Counted from the first letter of the stretch, positions 1 through 10,325 are shown. The stretch is DNA of 64,000 nt from Colwellia sp. (GCA_013215655.1 JABSOX010000015.1:60061-124060), one strand, 5' to 3'. Program-made: numbers and translations. The notes: generated from the letters alone by a model not told the origin.

Positions 1-885
1 GGAAAAACTATAACGGTACAAATAAGAGCTGATATTTTCCCACAAGAGAAGCAATGCTTCTCATCTGACTATCGAAAATCCCTGTTATTAACTCGAAGCA
101 ATTTACTCTATCGTGAACAAGCTAACATTGGTGGAATTTATGATATTGAAACTGAAGTTGTTCGTAGACTCGCAGCTAAAATAAATAATGAAGGACACTA
201 CCTTGACGCAAAATTGGCGATAGGGAAAAAATCTGAATTTACACGATTGAATAAAACGCTACAAGCTGAGCGTATAAAAGAATTAACCATGTCGTTATCT
301 GATATCACCGATACCCAATATGTGATGTTCTCTGAAATCCAAGATATCTCATTTGATCGCGAAATAACGAACGGCTGGCAATTTTGGCAGGAAGATGTTT
401 ACCAGCGTCATTTTAATATCAATATTTATATTTATAACGGTAATAGCGGTGAACAAGTTTTTTATCGTCAATATCGTAATATCGCGCCATGGGCATATAC
501 TAAAAGAGCACAAGTAAGTACCACAAGCCATACTTTTTGGACTAGTGAGTACGGCAATATTATCGACCAAACACTTAATACGATGATCACTGACATTGAT
601 GAAAACATGATGTGCCAACCAACACGTGGAAAAATCATTCAAGTAGCTGGTAATAAAGTAAGATTTAACTTAGGTAAGAAACACGGTGTAAAAGTTGGCG
701 ATGAATTTTCGCTATTACATTCTAATAACTATATTAGTGATTCAGGCAAAGTATATGCGGGTTATAACGTGAGTAACTATAAAGTTAAGGTCACTAGTGT
801 TTCACAAGAAAGTGCCCTCGCAATTACCCCTGATGAAGAGCTATTAGGAAATATTCAAATTAGTGATATTGCGGTTAGATATTAG
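1..885 (+). CDS. flgT: Flagellar assembly protein FlgT, 5'-truncated
   Basis: FlgT is a periplasmic protein of the H ring around the basal body of sodium-driven polar flagella in Vibrio and relatives. The reading frame is open from base 1, so the N-terminus lies outside the window. An apparent TTG start at 214 is internal. The visible part covers most of the middle domain and the C-terminal domain. Family-like stretches are the middle-domain FWTSEYGN and the C-terminal beta-rich VRFNLGKKHGVKVGDEF segment. The last residues are VRY and the stop is TAG at 883-885. It is followed by a 12-bp hairpin. Assignment rests on recalled similarity to Vibrio FlgT, with no neighbouring flagellar gene visible to confirm it. 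Confidence 0.82.
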   Translation, partial: GKTITVQIRADIFPQEKQCFSSDYRKSLLLTRSNLLYREQANIGGIYDIETEVVRRLAAKINNEGHYLDAKLAIGKKSEFTRLNKTLQAERIKELTMSLSDITDTQYVMFSEIQDISFDREITNGWQFWQEDVYQRHFNINIYIYNGNSGEQVFYRQYRNIAPWAYTKRAQVSTTSHTFWTSEYGNIIDQTLNTMITDIDENMMCQPTRGKIIQVAGNKVRFNLGKKHGVKVGDEFSLLHSNNYISDSGKVYAGYNVSNYKVKVTSVSQESALAITPDEELLGNIQISDIAVRY

Positions 886-931
886 TACTTAATATCGCCA
901 ACAATTGACTTTAATAACTTCACAGATTAAA

Positions 932-963
932 ACAGTAAAGTAACGATAATATTACTTTACTGT
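932..963 (+). terminator. Hairpin downstream of flgT
   Basis: A perfect 12-bp inverted repeat (ACAGTAAAGTAA, 8-nt loop, then its complement) lies 46 bp after the flgT stop. No clear T-run follows, so it may be a weak terminator or a 3'-end stabilising stem. Confidence 0.45.
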
Positions 964-1080
964 GATGAAAAACTTGGTAATATCTTGTCAGTTACAGTGA
1001 GAGTGACTTTATAAATAAGTAATAGCAATTCGATAATTGATGATAACCACACCATTCATATCACTTAAACAATCAAAAAT

Positions 1081-1157
1081 GGCTTCGTAGCTCAGCTGGA
1101 TAGAGCAGCCCCCTCCTAAGGGGCAGGTCGCGCGTTCGAATCGCGCCGAGGCCGCCA
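1081..1157 (+). tRNA. tRNA-Arg (anticodon CCU)
   Basis: A 77-base cloverleaf with encoded CCA. The 7-bp acceptor (GGCTTCG with CGAGGCC, one G-U) is followed by the D arm GCTC/GAGC. The anticodon stem GCCCC/GGGGC has loop CTCCTAA, giving anticodon CCT, which reads AGG. The T arm GCGCG-TTCGAAT-CGCGC is followed by discriminator G and CCA. All arms pair. Confidence 0.97.
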
Positions 1158-1169
1158 TACCTTTTTAAT

Positions 1170-2075
1170 TTAAAGTGCAGATAACGGCGCTAATTCAGCA
1201 ACCATTTTCTCACCTAATTGCACGTTCTCAGATGAACCTGCCACAGCATTACGCGTATCTTCTACAATATGACCAATATTATCTAATATTTGATTGGCAT
1301 CGTTTACTTGGCATTGAATACGTTCAATAACAGCTTCTGCCGCTGAGCTACTTTCTACTGATAACGAATGCATTTCATCTAAATCGCCAACAATATCAGT
1401 GGTAATTTCACGACTTTCTTCAATGCTGGTTACGACACTTTTTTGCTGAGTGATAATGTCATCTGAAATTTCCATAATCTTACCCATTTCTTCATGGATT
1501 TTTTCAGCTGAATCATTTGCCGTGCCTGCTAAGGCTCTTACTTCATCAGCAACAACAGCAAAACCACGACCATGTTCACCAGCTCGTGCTGCTTCAATCG
1601 CAGCATTTAAGGCAAGTAAGTTTGTTTGGCTAGCTATATTTTTAATAGATTCAACCAATTGCGATATAGTTTTATTGTTATTGGTTAGACCTTCAAGTAA
1701 TACTGCAAAATCAGCAATATTTTTCTCTGCTGTTAATATTTTTCCTGAAAGCCCTTTAAGTTGTTCGATACTTGAAGCACTTTTATCTGAGGTTTGTTTG
1801 GCGGCTGAAACCGACGATGAAGATAAGTCAGCTATATAAGCCGATTGTTCAACTAATTGTTCAACTAACTGCAAATTATTTTCAATATTCGCTAAACGTT
1901 GAGAAGATGATTGATTAACTGAATTAGCATTTTGGGTTATTTGATGCGCTGTATCTTGAAAATTACTAGCGATGAGCTGATCCAAAATTCCCGCTTTATT
2001 TGTTAAGACTTCGAGTGTTTTTTTATTAATAACCGTTTCATTATTTGCAACAGAGTTTGCTTTTGACCACCACAT
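1170..2075 (-). CDS. Soluble methyl-accepting chemotaxis-type signalling protein
   Basis: A 301-residue protein with no signal peptide or transmembrane segment. It carries an MCP cytoplasmic signalling hairpin whose tip motif ([22 protein letters not shown] region, about residues 160-185) is the part that docks CheA and CheW. The first 90 residues contain no recognisable ligand domain, only helical Gln/Ser/Asn-rich sequence. It lies 38 bp downstream of nrtS on the same strand and is probably co-transcribed with it. That suggests, but does not show, a link to nitrate or nitrite sensing. The MCP class is clear; the stimulus is unknown. Confidence 0.88.
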   Translation of the reverse strand: MWWSKANSVANNETVINKKTLEVLTNKAGILDQLIASNFQDTAHQITQNANSVNQSSSQRLANIENNLQLVEQLVEQSAYIADLSSSSVSAAKQTSDKSASSIEQLKGLSGKILTAEKNIADFAVLLEGLTNNNKTISQLVESIKNIASQTNLLALNAAIEAARAGEHGRGFAVVADEVRALAGTANDSAEKIHEEMGKIMEISDDIITQQKSVVTSIEESREITTDIVGDLDEMHSLSVESSSAAEAVIERIQCQVNDANQILDNIGHIVEDTRNAVAGSSENVQLGEKMVAELAPLSAL

Positions 2076-2113
2076 AAATTTTATCCTTTGATTAAAGTCA
2101 TAAAAACAATCCC

Positions 2114-2329
2114 TTAAGGGTTTATTTTTGACTGAACACTACTGTAAGTTGAGACCGCATAAGGGACAAAATACGTTAAAACTATTTTGACTAAATGTGT
2201 CGTTTGTATATTGCCAGAAATTATAATATCTCCATGATTTATTAATGTGAGAATGGTTCCTACAATCGCTGCAATGATTAATGATCGTCTAAGAATTTTT
2301 CGTTCAATTGCAACAGCTAACCAATTCAA
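2114..2329 (-). CDS. nrtS: NrtS family nitrate/nitrite transporter subunit
   Basis: A 71-residue protein with two predicted membrane spans (about 15-33 and 45-63). It shows the NrtS-family pattern [21 protein letters not shown], then a loop, then [15 protein letters not shown]. NrtS proteins were described as small nitrate/nitrite transporters in cyanobacteria and are widespread in marine proteobacteria. It is the first gene of a probable two-gene unit with the soluble chemoreceptor downstream. Family assignment is from recalled sequence pattern; transport activity in this organism is inferred. Confidence 0.75.
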   Translation of the reverse strand: MNWLAVAIERKILRRSLIIAAIVGTILTLINHGDIIISGNIQTTHLVKIVLTYFVPYAVSTYSSVQSKINP

Positions 2330-2574
2330 AATACTATCCTCTCAGTGATATCCTTAGATAAGGCGTCCAATATTGTCAGAAATAACAATAGATTTCATCA
2401 CTTATCATAATTATAAGAAACAAAATGATAATTAAGGAGTTAAGAATTTAATAGTATTAAGTTTTATCCTGAATTTAATACTAGCACAGGACCAAATTAT
2501 CACTCGATTGTTTTTCAAAAAGTGAGAGAAAAAAAGAGTAACGGTAGGAAAATTAATAATAGAAAATAAAATGG

Positions 2575-2603
2575 AAATGCTCTATTTGATTAATAGAGCA
2601 TTT
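2575..2603 (-). terminator. Terminator of the prfB-lysS unit
   Basis: A 12-bp perfect stem (AAATGCTCTATT, 5-nt loop, complement) sits 21 bp past the lysS stop. T-rich flanks on both sides allow bidirectional use. The rest of 2330-2624 is AT-rich intergenic DNA, presumably holding the nrtS promoter; I see no other gene or repeat in it. Confidence 0.72.
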
Positions 2604-2624
2604 TATTGAAACAAGCTTTAAAAA

Positions 2625-4181
2625 CTAGCTTACTTCAGGACGCATATGTGGAAATAAGATCACGTCTTTAATCGTTGGCGAGTCTGTAAATAACATCACT
2701 AAACGATCAATACCGATACCTTCACCAGCTGTTGGCGGTAAACCATATTCTAAAGCACAGATATAATCAGCATCGTAATGCATCGCTTCATCATCACCAG
2801 CATCTTTTTCTTCTACTTGTTTCTTAAAACGTGCTGCTTGATCTTCTGCATCATTAAGCTCTGAGAAACCATTGGCTAATTCACGACCGCCAACAAAAAA
2901 TTCAAATCGGTCAGTAATAAATGAATTGTTATCGTTACGACGTGCTAGTGGTGAAACTTCCCATGGGTATTCTGTGATGAAAGTCGGTTGGTCTAATAAA
3001 TGCTCAGCCACTTCTTCAAAAATTTCACAGATATATTTACCCGGCCCCCAAACTTTTGCGGCATCACCCTCTTTTACGCCAACGGTTTTTGCCATCGCTT
3101 TAATGGCATCAAAGTTATTTTCAGGGTCACGAAGTGCAGCCTCATTTATTTGATGTCTTTCTTCTGCAAATTTAACAATAGCGTCAACCATAGATAAACG
3201 TTGAAATGATTGTCCAAAGTCATAGAATTTTTCTTCTACCACTTCACCATCAGCATTTTTCACGGTATTACGGATCATCGTTGTTCCAAGTACATCTTGG
3301 GCAACTGTGCGTAACATTTCTTCCGTTAAATTCATTAAATCATTAAAATCAGCATAAGCTTGATAGAATTCAATCATTGTAAATTCTGGATTATGGCGTG
3401 TTGAAATACCTTCATTACGGAAACTACGGTTGATTTCGAACACTCGATCAAAGCCGCCCACCACTAAACGTTTTAAGTTAAGCTCTGGCGCAATACGTAG
3501 GTACATATCAAGATCAAAAGTATTATGATGCGTCATAAAAGGTTTAGCCGTTGCGCCGCCTGGTATGATTTGTAACATCGGCGTTTCAACTTCCATAAAA
3601 TCACGTTCAACTAAAAAATTACGGATACCAGCAACAATTTTTGAACGCATTTTAAAAGTATTACGGGTATCTTCATTGATGATTAAATCAATATAACGTT
3701 GACGATACTTAGTTTCTTGATCTGACAAACCATGAAATTTTTCAGGTAGTGGACGTAATGATTTGGTTAACAAAGAGTATTCATTCATATTCACGTAAAG
3801 ATCACCTTTACCTGATTTATGTAAAATACCTCTAATACCAACAATATCACCAATATCTAAAGAGCCCCATTTAGCTCTTATTTCTTTTTGTACGGTTTTT
3901 TCAGCATAACCTTGAATACGACCTGATGAGTCTTGTATTACTAAAAATGGGCCACGTTTTGCCATTACACGTCCTGCAATAGCATAAGTAACTTGTAACT
4001 CTTCAAGCTCTTCTTTGGTTTTTTCACCATGTTCAGCTTGAATATCAGCCGCTAAATGTTCACGATTAAAATCATTTGGAAAACCATTGGCGGAACAATT
4101 ACTACGAATCTTTTCTAATTTCGTGCGACGTTCAGCAATTAATTTGTTTTCATCTTGTGCTGGCTTTTCTTGGTTGCTCAT
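2625..4181 (-). CDS. lysS: Lysyl-tRNA synthetase (class II)
   Basis: This enzyme charges tRNA-Lys with lysine in the cytoplasm. It has 518 residues, about the usual bacterial LysRS length. An N-terminal OB-fold anticodon-binding domain (about 60-170, with [14 protein letters not shown]) is followed by the class II catalytic core. Motif 2 is [20 protein letters not shown] and motif 3 is the C-terminal [10 protein letters not shown]. It lies 99 bp downstream of prfB, the conserved prfB-lysS arrangement of Gammaproteobacteria, and ends before a strong stem-loop. The start at 4181 (MSNQEKP) fits the family. Confidence 0.97.
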   Translation of the reverse strand: MSNQEKPAQDENKLIAERRTKLEKIRSNCSANGFPNDFNREHLAADIQAEHGEKTKEELEELQVTYAIAGRVMAKRGPFLVIQDSSGRIQGYAEKTVQKEIRAKWGSLDIGDIVGIRGILHKSGKGDLYVNMNEYSLLTKSLRPLPEKFHGLSDQETKYRQRYIDLIINEDTRNTFKMRSKIVAGIRNFLVERDFMEVETPMLQIIPGGATAKPFMTHHNTFDLDMYLRIAPELNLKRLVVGGFDRVFEINRSFRNEGISTRHNPEFTMIEFYQAYADFNDLMNLTEEMLRTVAQDVLGTTMIRNTVKNADGEVVEEKFYDFGQSFQRLSMVDAIVKFAEERHQINEAALRDPENNFDAIKAMAKTVGVKEGDAAKVWGPGKYICEIFEEVAEHLLDQPTFITEYPWEVSPLARRNDNNSFITDRFEFFVGGRELANGFSELNDAEDQAARFKKQVEEKDAGDDEAMHYDADYICALEYGLPPTAGEGIGIDRLVMLFTDSPTIKDVILFPHMRPEVS

Positions 4182-4280
4182 TTTAATGTCTCGTGGTTAA
4201 TCTTTAATAAATCTGCTTTGCACATTTATACGTGCCACTTCGTGGCGTTATATTTGGTTCAACAGTTGTGAATTATACGT

Positions 4281-5379
4281 TTACAGACCTGACTTTAAAC
4301 TCGCTTCTAAAAATTTGTCTAAGTCGCCATCAAGTACCGCTTGGGTATTACGATTTTCAACACCCGTTCTTAAATCTTTAATACGACTATCATCTAATAC
4401 ATAAGAGCGAATTTGACTGCCCCAGCCGATATCCGATTTGCCGTCTTCCAAAACCTGTTTATCTTCGTTTTGTTTTTGCATTTCCAACTCATACAACTTA
4501 GCTTTTAATAACTTCATTGCGGCTGCTCTATTTTTATGTTGTGAGCGGTCCGCCTGACACTGTACTACCGCACCCGTAGGAATATGCGTAAGTCTAATTG
4601 CCGAGTCAGTTTTGTTAACATGTTGACCACCAGCGCCAGAAGCACGGTAAGTATCAACCCGTAAATCCGCCGGATTAATATCAATTTCTATATTGTCATC
4701 AATTTCAGGGTAAATAAATGCTGAAGCAAACGAGGTATGGCGACGACCACTTGAGTCAAATGGTGATTTACGTACCAAACGATGTACGCCAGTTTCTGTT
4801 CGTAACCAGCCATAGGCATATTCACCAGTATACTTGATAGTACAGCCTTTAATGCCAGCAACATCGCCATCGGTAACTTCAATGGCTTCCGTTTTATAGC
4901 CGTGGGCTTCGCCCCAACGAAGATACATACGCATCAACATTTCAGCCCAGTCTTGTGCTTCGGTGCCACCAGAGCCTGATTGAATATCAAGATAACAATT
5001 ATTTTCATCTTGAGCGCCAGAAAACATTCGACGAAACTCTAGTTTTTCTAGTTTTTCATCTAAGGTTTTTGCTTCAATTTCAACGTCTTGAAAAGTTTCT
5101 TCATCATCTTCTTCAACCGCTAGTTCCACTAAGCCTTCAATATCCTCACAACCCGATTCCAAATCATCAATGGTTTTGACAATGAGTTCTAACGATGATC
5201 TTTCTTTGCCGAGTGCTTGCGCCCTTTGGGCATCATTCCAAACATCAGGTTGTTCTAATTCACGTGTTACTTCAACTAATTGTTCTGCTTTAAGATCGTA
5301 GTCAAAGATACCCCCGTAATAAAACGGTACGTTCACGAATTTCTTTGATTTTATTTAATACGGGGTTAACTTCTAACAT
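4281..5379 (-). CDS. prfB: Peptide chain release factor 2, via programmed +1 frameshift
   Basis: RF2 terminates translation at UAA and UGA. The long frame holds the tripeptide anticodon SPF ([11 protein letters not shown]), the catalytic GGQ ([10 protein letters not shown]) and the usual helical N-terminal domain. The true N-terminus is in another frame. An ATG at 5379 gives [16 protein letters not shown] and runs through RTVLLRGYL to an in-frame TGA at 5302-5304. A +1 shift there continues as DYDLKAEQ. The full product is about 366 residues, normal for RF2. A conceptual start at 5336 in the downstream frame yields a nonsensical N-terminus and should not be used. Confidence 0.96.
5301..5317 (-). 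promoter_or_regulatory. prfB: prfB +1 programmed frameshift site
   Basis: On the coding strand the sequence reads ACGGGGGTATCTTTGAC. A Shine-Dalgarno-like GGGGG lies just upstream of CTT-TGA-C, the canonical RF2 autoregulatory site. When RF2 is scarce the ribosome pauses at UGA and slips one base into the GAC frame. Confidence 0.95.
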
Positions 5380-5481
5380 CAGTTATTTTGCACTTTTAAA
5401 TTTAGTTGTTTAAGACAAAAACAGGCGCGCATTGTAGCGTATCTGAGCCGTTAAATAAACGACATAATTTCACCCTTTTAG

Positions 5482-7245
5482 CTAAACTAATGCAAGTTGT
5501 TCAACTAATAATTGCACACTTTGTTTACCACGAAATTCGTTAACATCTAACCGATAGGCGACGTGTACTTTTGTTGCTTGATGGGTTGGCCACACACTCG
5601 TATCAACATTAAAAGCAATGGCATCAAAAACTTGTTGTTCTTTTTGTAATACCATTTTCAAATGTCTTTCACCAACAATTCGCTGCTGAATAAGAGTAAA
5701 CTCATCATCAAAAAGCGGTTCAATAAAATTCTGTCCCCAAGGACCAGCCTCTCTCAGTTGTTCCGCGAACACTAGATTTATATCAGATACCTGTAATCGG
5801 CCATCTGATAATAATTTGCCTTGTAGGTCTTCTTCAGCAATCCATTCGCCCGCATATTTTAGAAATAAAGTTTGGAACGTTTCAAACTTATCAGCAGATA
5901 TCGACAAACCTGCAGCCATCGCGTGACCACCAAATTTAATGATAATGCCAGGGTGCTGAGAATCAATATGTTCCAATAAGTCGCGAATATGTAGTCCCGG
6001 AATAGAACGCGCGGAACCTTTAATTTCAGCGCAGTTTACCGCAGCGCTATCGTCAGTATGGTTATCCCCATCCAAACTTCCACCAGCAAAGACAATACTT
6101 GGCCGATGGAATTTTTCTTTTAACCGCCCAGCAACAATACCTATAACCCCTTGATGCCAATCATATTGATATAAAACAATGGCATTATCTAAATTATCTT
6201 GTGTAACATTAAGCTGTTTCAGTACCTTTTCAGCTTCTTGCTGCATACCTTGCTCTATTTCTCGTCGCGCTTTATTTAAGTCATCCAATTCAACCGCCAT
6301 TGCTCGCGCAGTCATTAAATCAGTAGCCAATAAACAATTAATACCAAAAGACATATCATCAAGACGTCCTGCAGCATTAATACGTGGCCCCAACGCATAA
6401 CCAAAGTCACTGGCCACCATGCGACTTTGATTTTTTCCAGCGATCTCTATTAACGCTTGGATACCCGGTCGAGTATGCCCTGCCCTGATCCTTTTGAGCC
6501 CCTGTGCAACTAAAATTCGGTTATTTGCATCCAGCGGTACTACATCAGCGACAGTACCTAAGGCAACAAGGTCTAAAAGTTGCGCCAGATTTGGCTCTTT
6601 GAAACCATGCTGCTCAAACCATTGCTGTTCTCTTAAATGTTTACGCAGCGCTAACATCAAATAAAACGCAACCCCAACACCCGCTAAAGCTTTACTAATA
6701 AAAGAACAATCCGGTTGATTAGGGTTAACAATGGCATCGGCAATGGGTAATTTTTTGCCGGGTAAATGATGGTCAGTAACAATGACCTGCAAGCCTAATT
6801 CTTTTGCCCGTGCAACCCCCGCCAAACAACTAATACCATTGTCTACAGTGACGATTAATTGAGCGCCTTGCTTTTCAGCGATATCAACAATTTCAGGTGT
6901 TAATCCGTAACCGTATTCAAAACGATTTGGCACAATAAATTGATGATTCTTATGACCTAAGGAAGTGAGTGCCTCCATCATCAGTGCTGTACTAGTAGCA
7001 CCATCAGCATCAAAATCGCCAACAATGCAAATATTAATTTCATCAACAAATGCTTGATGTAACAACTGACATGCTTTGCCAATGCCTTTTAATGAATCAA
7101 CAGCATTTAACTGCGAGACTTTTAATTCAAGTTCATCAGCAGAAACAACACCTCGACAAGCGTATATTTGCTTAATGATTGGATGTAAAGAGTTAGGTAA
7201 ATTGTCATCAGCAACAATTTCTCGACGAACGACTTGTTTTTGCAT
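5482..7245 (-). CDS. recJ: Single-stranded-DNA-specific 5'-3' exonuclease RecJ
   Basis: RecJ degrades 5' single strands in RecF-pathway recombination and in mismatch and base-excision repair. It belongs to the DHH phosphoesterase superfamily: the metal motifs VGDFDADGATST (about 75-86), the TVDNGIS and VTDHHLPG motifs, and a DHHA1-like GGHAMAAG segment are all present. The start MQKQVVRR at 7245 is preferred over an upstream in-frame ATG at 7263, because GGAAG lies 6 bases before it and the family N-terminus aligns there. The order dsbC-recJ-prfB-lysS is as in E. coli. Confidence 0.95.
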   Translation of the reverse strand: MQKQVVRREIVADDNLPNSLHPIIKQIYACRGVVSADELELKVSQLNAVDSLKGIGKACQLLHQAFVDEINICIVGDFDADGATSTALMMEALTSLGHKNHQFIVPNRFEYGYGLTPEIVDIAEKQGAQLIVTVDNGISCLAGVARAKELGLQVIVTDHHLPGKKLPIADAIVNPNQPDCSFISKALAGVGVAFYLMLALRKHLREQQWFEQHGFKEPNLAQLLDLVALGTVADVVPLDANNRILVAQGLKRIRAGHTRPGIQALIEIAGKNQSRMVASDFGYALGPRINAAGRLDDMSFGINCLLATDLMTARAMAVELDDLNKARREIEQGMQQEAEKVLKQLNVTQDNLDNAIVLYQYDWHQGVIGIVAGRLKEKFHRPSIVFAGGSLDGDNHTDDSAAVNCAEIKGSARSIPGLHIRDLLEHIDSQHPGIIIKFGGHAMAAGLSISADKFETFQTLFLKYAGEWIAEEDLQGKLLSDGRLQVSDINLVFAEQLREAGPWGQNFIEPLFDDEFTLIQQRIVGERHLKMVLQKEQQVFDAIAFNVDTSVWPTHQATKVHVAYRLDVNEFRGKQSVQLLVEQLALV

Positions 7246-7414
7246 TACATGCTTCCAATACAATAAAATGAAGTAAACGAATAATTAAAAGAAGTGATAT
7301 TAAAAGTAAAGATGAGAGAAAGCAGCAATAATATTTTTTCACGAGGCAACTAATGATATTAGTAAAGTGATGCAGAGTTAGTGATTAAATATTCTCTGCA
7401 TCATTAAATATTGC

Positions 7415-8194
7415 TTATAAACTTTCTAAAATTTGCGCTAACTTATCTGGTGGTTGGTAACCTGGTATCATCATACCATTACTAAATATAATTGCAGGTG
7501 TACCGTTAACGCCTACTTGACGACCAAAGTTAAATTCATCTTCTATAGGTTTATTACAAATACGTTGTGCAACATTAGAACCAGATTTAGCTTTAGTTAA
7601 GGCTTCTTTTGGATTTTCATGACACCAAATTGAACGCAAATCCTTAAAACCTTTAGATAATTTCCCGGTACGGTCTTTAATACCTGAACGCGGATAGGCT
7701 AAGTAACGAACGGTAATTCCTTTATCATTATAGTCATCGATTTGTTCGTGAAATTTACGGCAATAACCACAAGTGATATCGGTAAATACCGTAACTACAT
7801 GCTTTTCTTCTTTCGCTGGGAAAATGATCATAGCATCAGTAAAATCTTTCATGCCATCAACACGTACTTGCGCCAAACTTTCTTCAGTATAGTTGGTTAC
7901 CTCATCACCTAAACCAAACATTTTACCTTGAATAAAATATTTACCATCGTAGCTTGCATAAAATAAACCTTGGTTGGTGATAACTTCAGCTAGTCCGGGC
8001 ATAGGTGAGTTTTTCACTTTTTTAATTTCTAAACCTAACGTTGCTAATTGTGCTTTCAATACATCGGCATCAAAAGTAGTCTCTGAACTTTGCTCAACGG
8101 CTTTGTTGGTAGAAGCTTTATCATCAAATGTTAACGAATAACTAACATTGCTAAGCAACAATACAAATAGGGAACAAATGGTTTTCTTTAACAT
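7415..8194 (-). CDS. dsbC: Thiol:disulfide interchange protein DsbC
   Basis: A periplasmic disulfide isomerase that corrects wrong disulfides. The 259-residue precursor has a signal peptide (MLKKTICSLFVLLLSNVSYS), a DsbC dimerisation domain and a thioredoxin-fold catalytic domain. The active site is CGYC (TDITCGYCRKFH), and the cis-Pro loop is GVNGTPAIIF. A further Cys pair (IWCHENP and RICNKP) matches the structural disulfide of DsbC. It precedes recJ by about 170 bp. In E. coli xerD lies between fldB and dsbC; it is absent here and dsbC directly diverges from fldB. Confidence 0.94.
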   Translation of the reverse strand: MLKKTICSLFVLLLSNVSYSLTFDDKASTNKAVEQSSETTFDADVLKAQLATLGLEIKKVKNSPMPGLAEVITNQGLFYASYDGKYFIQGKMFGLGDEVTNYTEESLAQVRVDGMKDFTDAMIIFPAKEEKHVVTVFTDITCGYCRKFHEQIDDYNDKGITVRYLAYPRSGIKDRTGKLSKGFKDLRSIWCHENPKEALTKAKSGSNVAQRICNKPIEDEFNFGRQVGVNGTPAIIFSNGMMIPGYQPPDKLAQILESL

Positions 8195-8282
8195 GTAAGT
8201 TTTCCAAAAAATAAAAATAGCTTAGCTATAAGACCACTGCAGCATGATAAAAATTGCAGTAAAAAAGATTGAAATAAAATAC

Positions 8283-8298
8283 CGTGAATCACATCACA
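8283..8298. promoter_or_regulatory. Candidate CRP (cAMP receptor protein) site
   Basis: CGTGA-ATCACA-TCACA matches the CRP consensus TGTGA-N6-TCACA at 9 of 10 half-site positions. It lies between divergent dsbC (start about 90 bp away) and fldB (start about 155 bp away). Either promoter could be the target. Confidence 0.45.
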
Positions 8299-8453
8299 GT
8301 GCAACTTATAGCAGCAATAGATATCTTAACTACTGCTAATTTATAGAAATGCATTACTGAACTCTGTTAAACTCGCCGAAAATAATTGAGATAGTCGCCC
8401 ACCTTACTTATAAGAAAGTGATTATCAGTTTTAAGTTTAAGACGAGTTTGGCA

Positions 8454-8978
8454 ATGAAAATTGGTTTATTTTACGGTTCAACCACTTGTTATACTGAGAT
8501 GGCAGCAGAAAAAATTCAACAAGCCATGGTCAACTCGACGGTAGAACTACATAATATTAAAGATGTAGCACTTGATAAAGTCGCTGAATATGACTTGCTG
8601 ATTTTAGGTATTTCCACTTGGGATTATGGTGAGATACAAGAAGACTGGGAATCCCACTGGCAAGATATTGCCGACTTAGATTTAAATGGCAAGATTGTCG
8701 CTTTGTATGGCATGGGTGATCAAATAGGTTATACCGAATGGTTTCAAGATGCTTTAGGCATGTTGCACGAACAAGTTGTTGCACAAGGCGCTTATATGAT
8801 TGGTTATTGGCCTAATATTGGCTATGAGTTTATCGCATCAAAAGGCTTAACAGCAGATAATAGCCAGTTTGTTGGTTTATCTTTAGATGAAGATAATCAA
8901 TATCAGCTCAGTGATGAACGTATTAAAAAGTGGTGCAATCAAATCGAGAATGAGATAACTGATATTCTTGCTGATTAA
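8454..8978 (+). CDS. fldB: Flavodoxin FldB
   Basis: A small FMN-binding electron carrier. The 174-residue product starts [20 protein letters not shown], where the phosphate-binding loop YGSTTCYT is the FMN site. It continues with [11 protein letters not shown] and [11 protein letters not shown] loops typical of long-chain flavodoxins. The tail [10 protein letters not shown] closely resembles E. coli FldB. I chose the ATG at 8454; an upstream in-frame ATG at 8418 would add 12 residues not expected in the family. It diverges from dsbC and is followed 52 bp later by srmB. Confidence 0.92.
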   Translation: MKIGLFYGSTTCYTEMAAEKIQQAMVNSTVELHNIKDVALDKVAEYDLLILGISTWDYGEIQEDWESHWQDIADLDLNGKIVALYGMGDQIGYTEWFQDALGMLHEQVVAQGAYMIGYWPNIGYEFIASKGLTADNSQFVGLSLDEDNQYQLSDERIKKWCNQIENEITDILAD

Positions 8979-9030
8979 ATGACTAACCACTATAATCCAC
9001 GCATATTAACTTTCTAAGAAACGTAATCAC

Positions 9031-10275
9031 ATGTTTGAGCAGTTTGACCTAGACTCTGAATTACTAGGCGGCATTCAAAATGCCGGCTTTAATAAGCCAA
9101 CTTCAATTCAAGAATTAGTTATACCTGTCGCTATGACAGGTAAAGATATATTGGCGTCGGCGCCAACAGGAACAGGAAAAACTGCTGCATTTCTTCTACC
9201 TGCTGCACAACATTTACTTGATTACCCACGCACTAAACCCGGTTTCCCTCGTGTATTGGTATTATCTCCAACACGTGAATTAGCGCTGCAAATTAATGAA
9301 CAAAATGAAAAACTAACCGCGTTGACTAAAATAAAAACGGGCGTTATCACCGGCGGTGTTAATTATGGTAGTCATAAAGATCTTTTAACCGCTAATACCG
9401 ATATGCTTATTGCGACACCGGGCCGCTTAATGGAATATATTGAGTCTGAGCAATTTGATGCGCGTGAAATTGAGATCCTTATTTTAGATGAAGCCGATCG
9501 CATGTTAGACATGGGATTTTCAGACGTTATTAACCGTATCATTGCAGAGACTCGCTGGCGAAAACAAACCATGCTGTTTTCTGCAACGTTGGAAGGTGCT
9601 GGTGTTATTCGCTGTGCCAAAGAAGTATTAACAGACCCGGTTTATTTAGAATCGCATCCTTCTCGGAAAGAAAAAGCAAAAATACATCAGTGGCTACATA
9701 TTGCTGATAATGCAGATCATAAATACCAACTGCTGGCTAATATTCTCAAACAAGAAGAAGTAAAACGTACCGTCGTTTTCGCTAATAAACGTGAAACGGT
9801 GCAGTTTTTATCGGGTAAACTCTACGGAGATGAAATACCTTGTGCTTGGCTAGAAGGAAAAATGCCACAAGACAAACGTAATAAGTCTGTAGAGCGTTTA
9901 AAGAACGGTAAAGTTAATGTATTAGTCGCTACCGATGTTGCTGCTCGCGGCTTAGATATTGATGATATTACTCACGTTATCAATTTTGACATGCCACGTA
10001 AAGCCGATATTTACTTGCATCGCATAGGCAGAACAGGCCGTGCAGGCAACAAAGGTACAGCTATTTCTTTAGTAGAAGCACATGATATGGCGGTCATCTC
10101 AAAGATCGAGCGTTATATGGATGAGCGTTTATCAAGACGAGTTATTCAGGAGCTTCGCCCTCAACATAAAGAATCACGTGTGGCGATGAAGAAACCTAAA
10201 GTAAAAAGAACAGTTGCTCAGAAAAAAGCCAAAGCGAAAAAACAAGCTAAACGTAACTCAAAAGCGAAAAAATAA
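9031..10275 (+). CDS. srmB: DEAD-box ATP-dependent RNA helicase SrmB
   Basis: This helicase helps early large-subunit ribosome assembly. In order it has the Q motif (FNKPTSIQ), Walker A APTGTGKT, PTRELALQ, TPGR, the DEAD box LDEADRMLDMGF, SAT, then helicase-C motifs ATDVAARGLDI and HRIGRTGRAG. Signature stretches such as ETRWRKQTMLFSATLEG and KIHQW match SrmB rather than RhlE or DeaD. The C-terminus is a short Lys/Ala-rich basic tail suited to RNA binding. A strong terminator follows. Confidence 0.9.
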   Translation: MFEQFDLDSELLGGIQNAGFNKPTSIQELVIPVAMTGKDILASAPTGTGKTAAFLLPAAQHLLDYPRTKPGFPRVLVLSPTRELALQINEQNEKLTALTKIKTGVITGGVNYGSHKDLLTANTDMLIATPGRLMEYIESEQFDAREIEILILDEADRMLDMGFSDVINRIIAETRWRKQTMLFSATLEGAGVIRCAKEVLTDPVYLESHPSRKEKAKIHQWLHIADNADHKYQLLANILKQEEVKRTVVFANKRETVQFLSGKLYGDEIPCAWLEGKMPQDKRNKSVERLKNGKVNVLVATDVAARGLDIDDITHVINFDMPRKADIYLHRIGRTGRAGNKGTAISLVEAHDMAVISKIERYMDERLSRRVIQELRPQHKESRVAMKKPKVKRTVAQKKAKAKKQAKRNSKAKK

Positions 10276-10295
10276 GTCCTCTCCTTTATTTCCAG

Positions 10296-10325
10296 CCAAT
10301 AATCACGTAAGTGATTATTGGTTTA
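10296..10325 (+). terminator. srmB: srmB terminator
   Basis: An 11-bp perfect stem (CCAATAATCAC, GTAA tetraloop, complement) followed by TTTA, 20 bp after the srmB stop. Confidence 0.8.
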
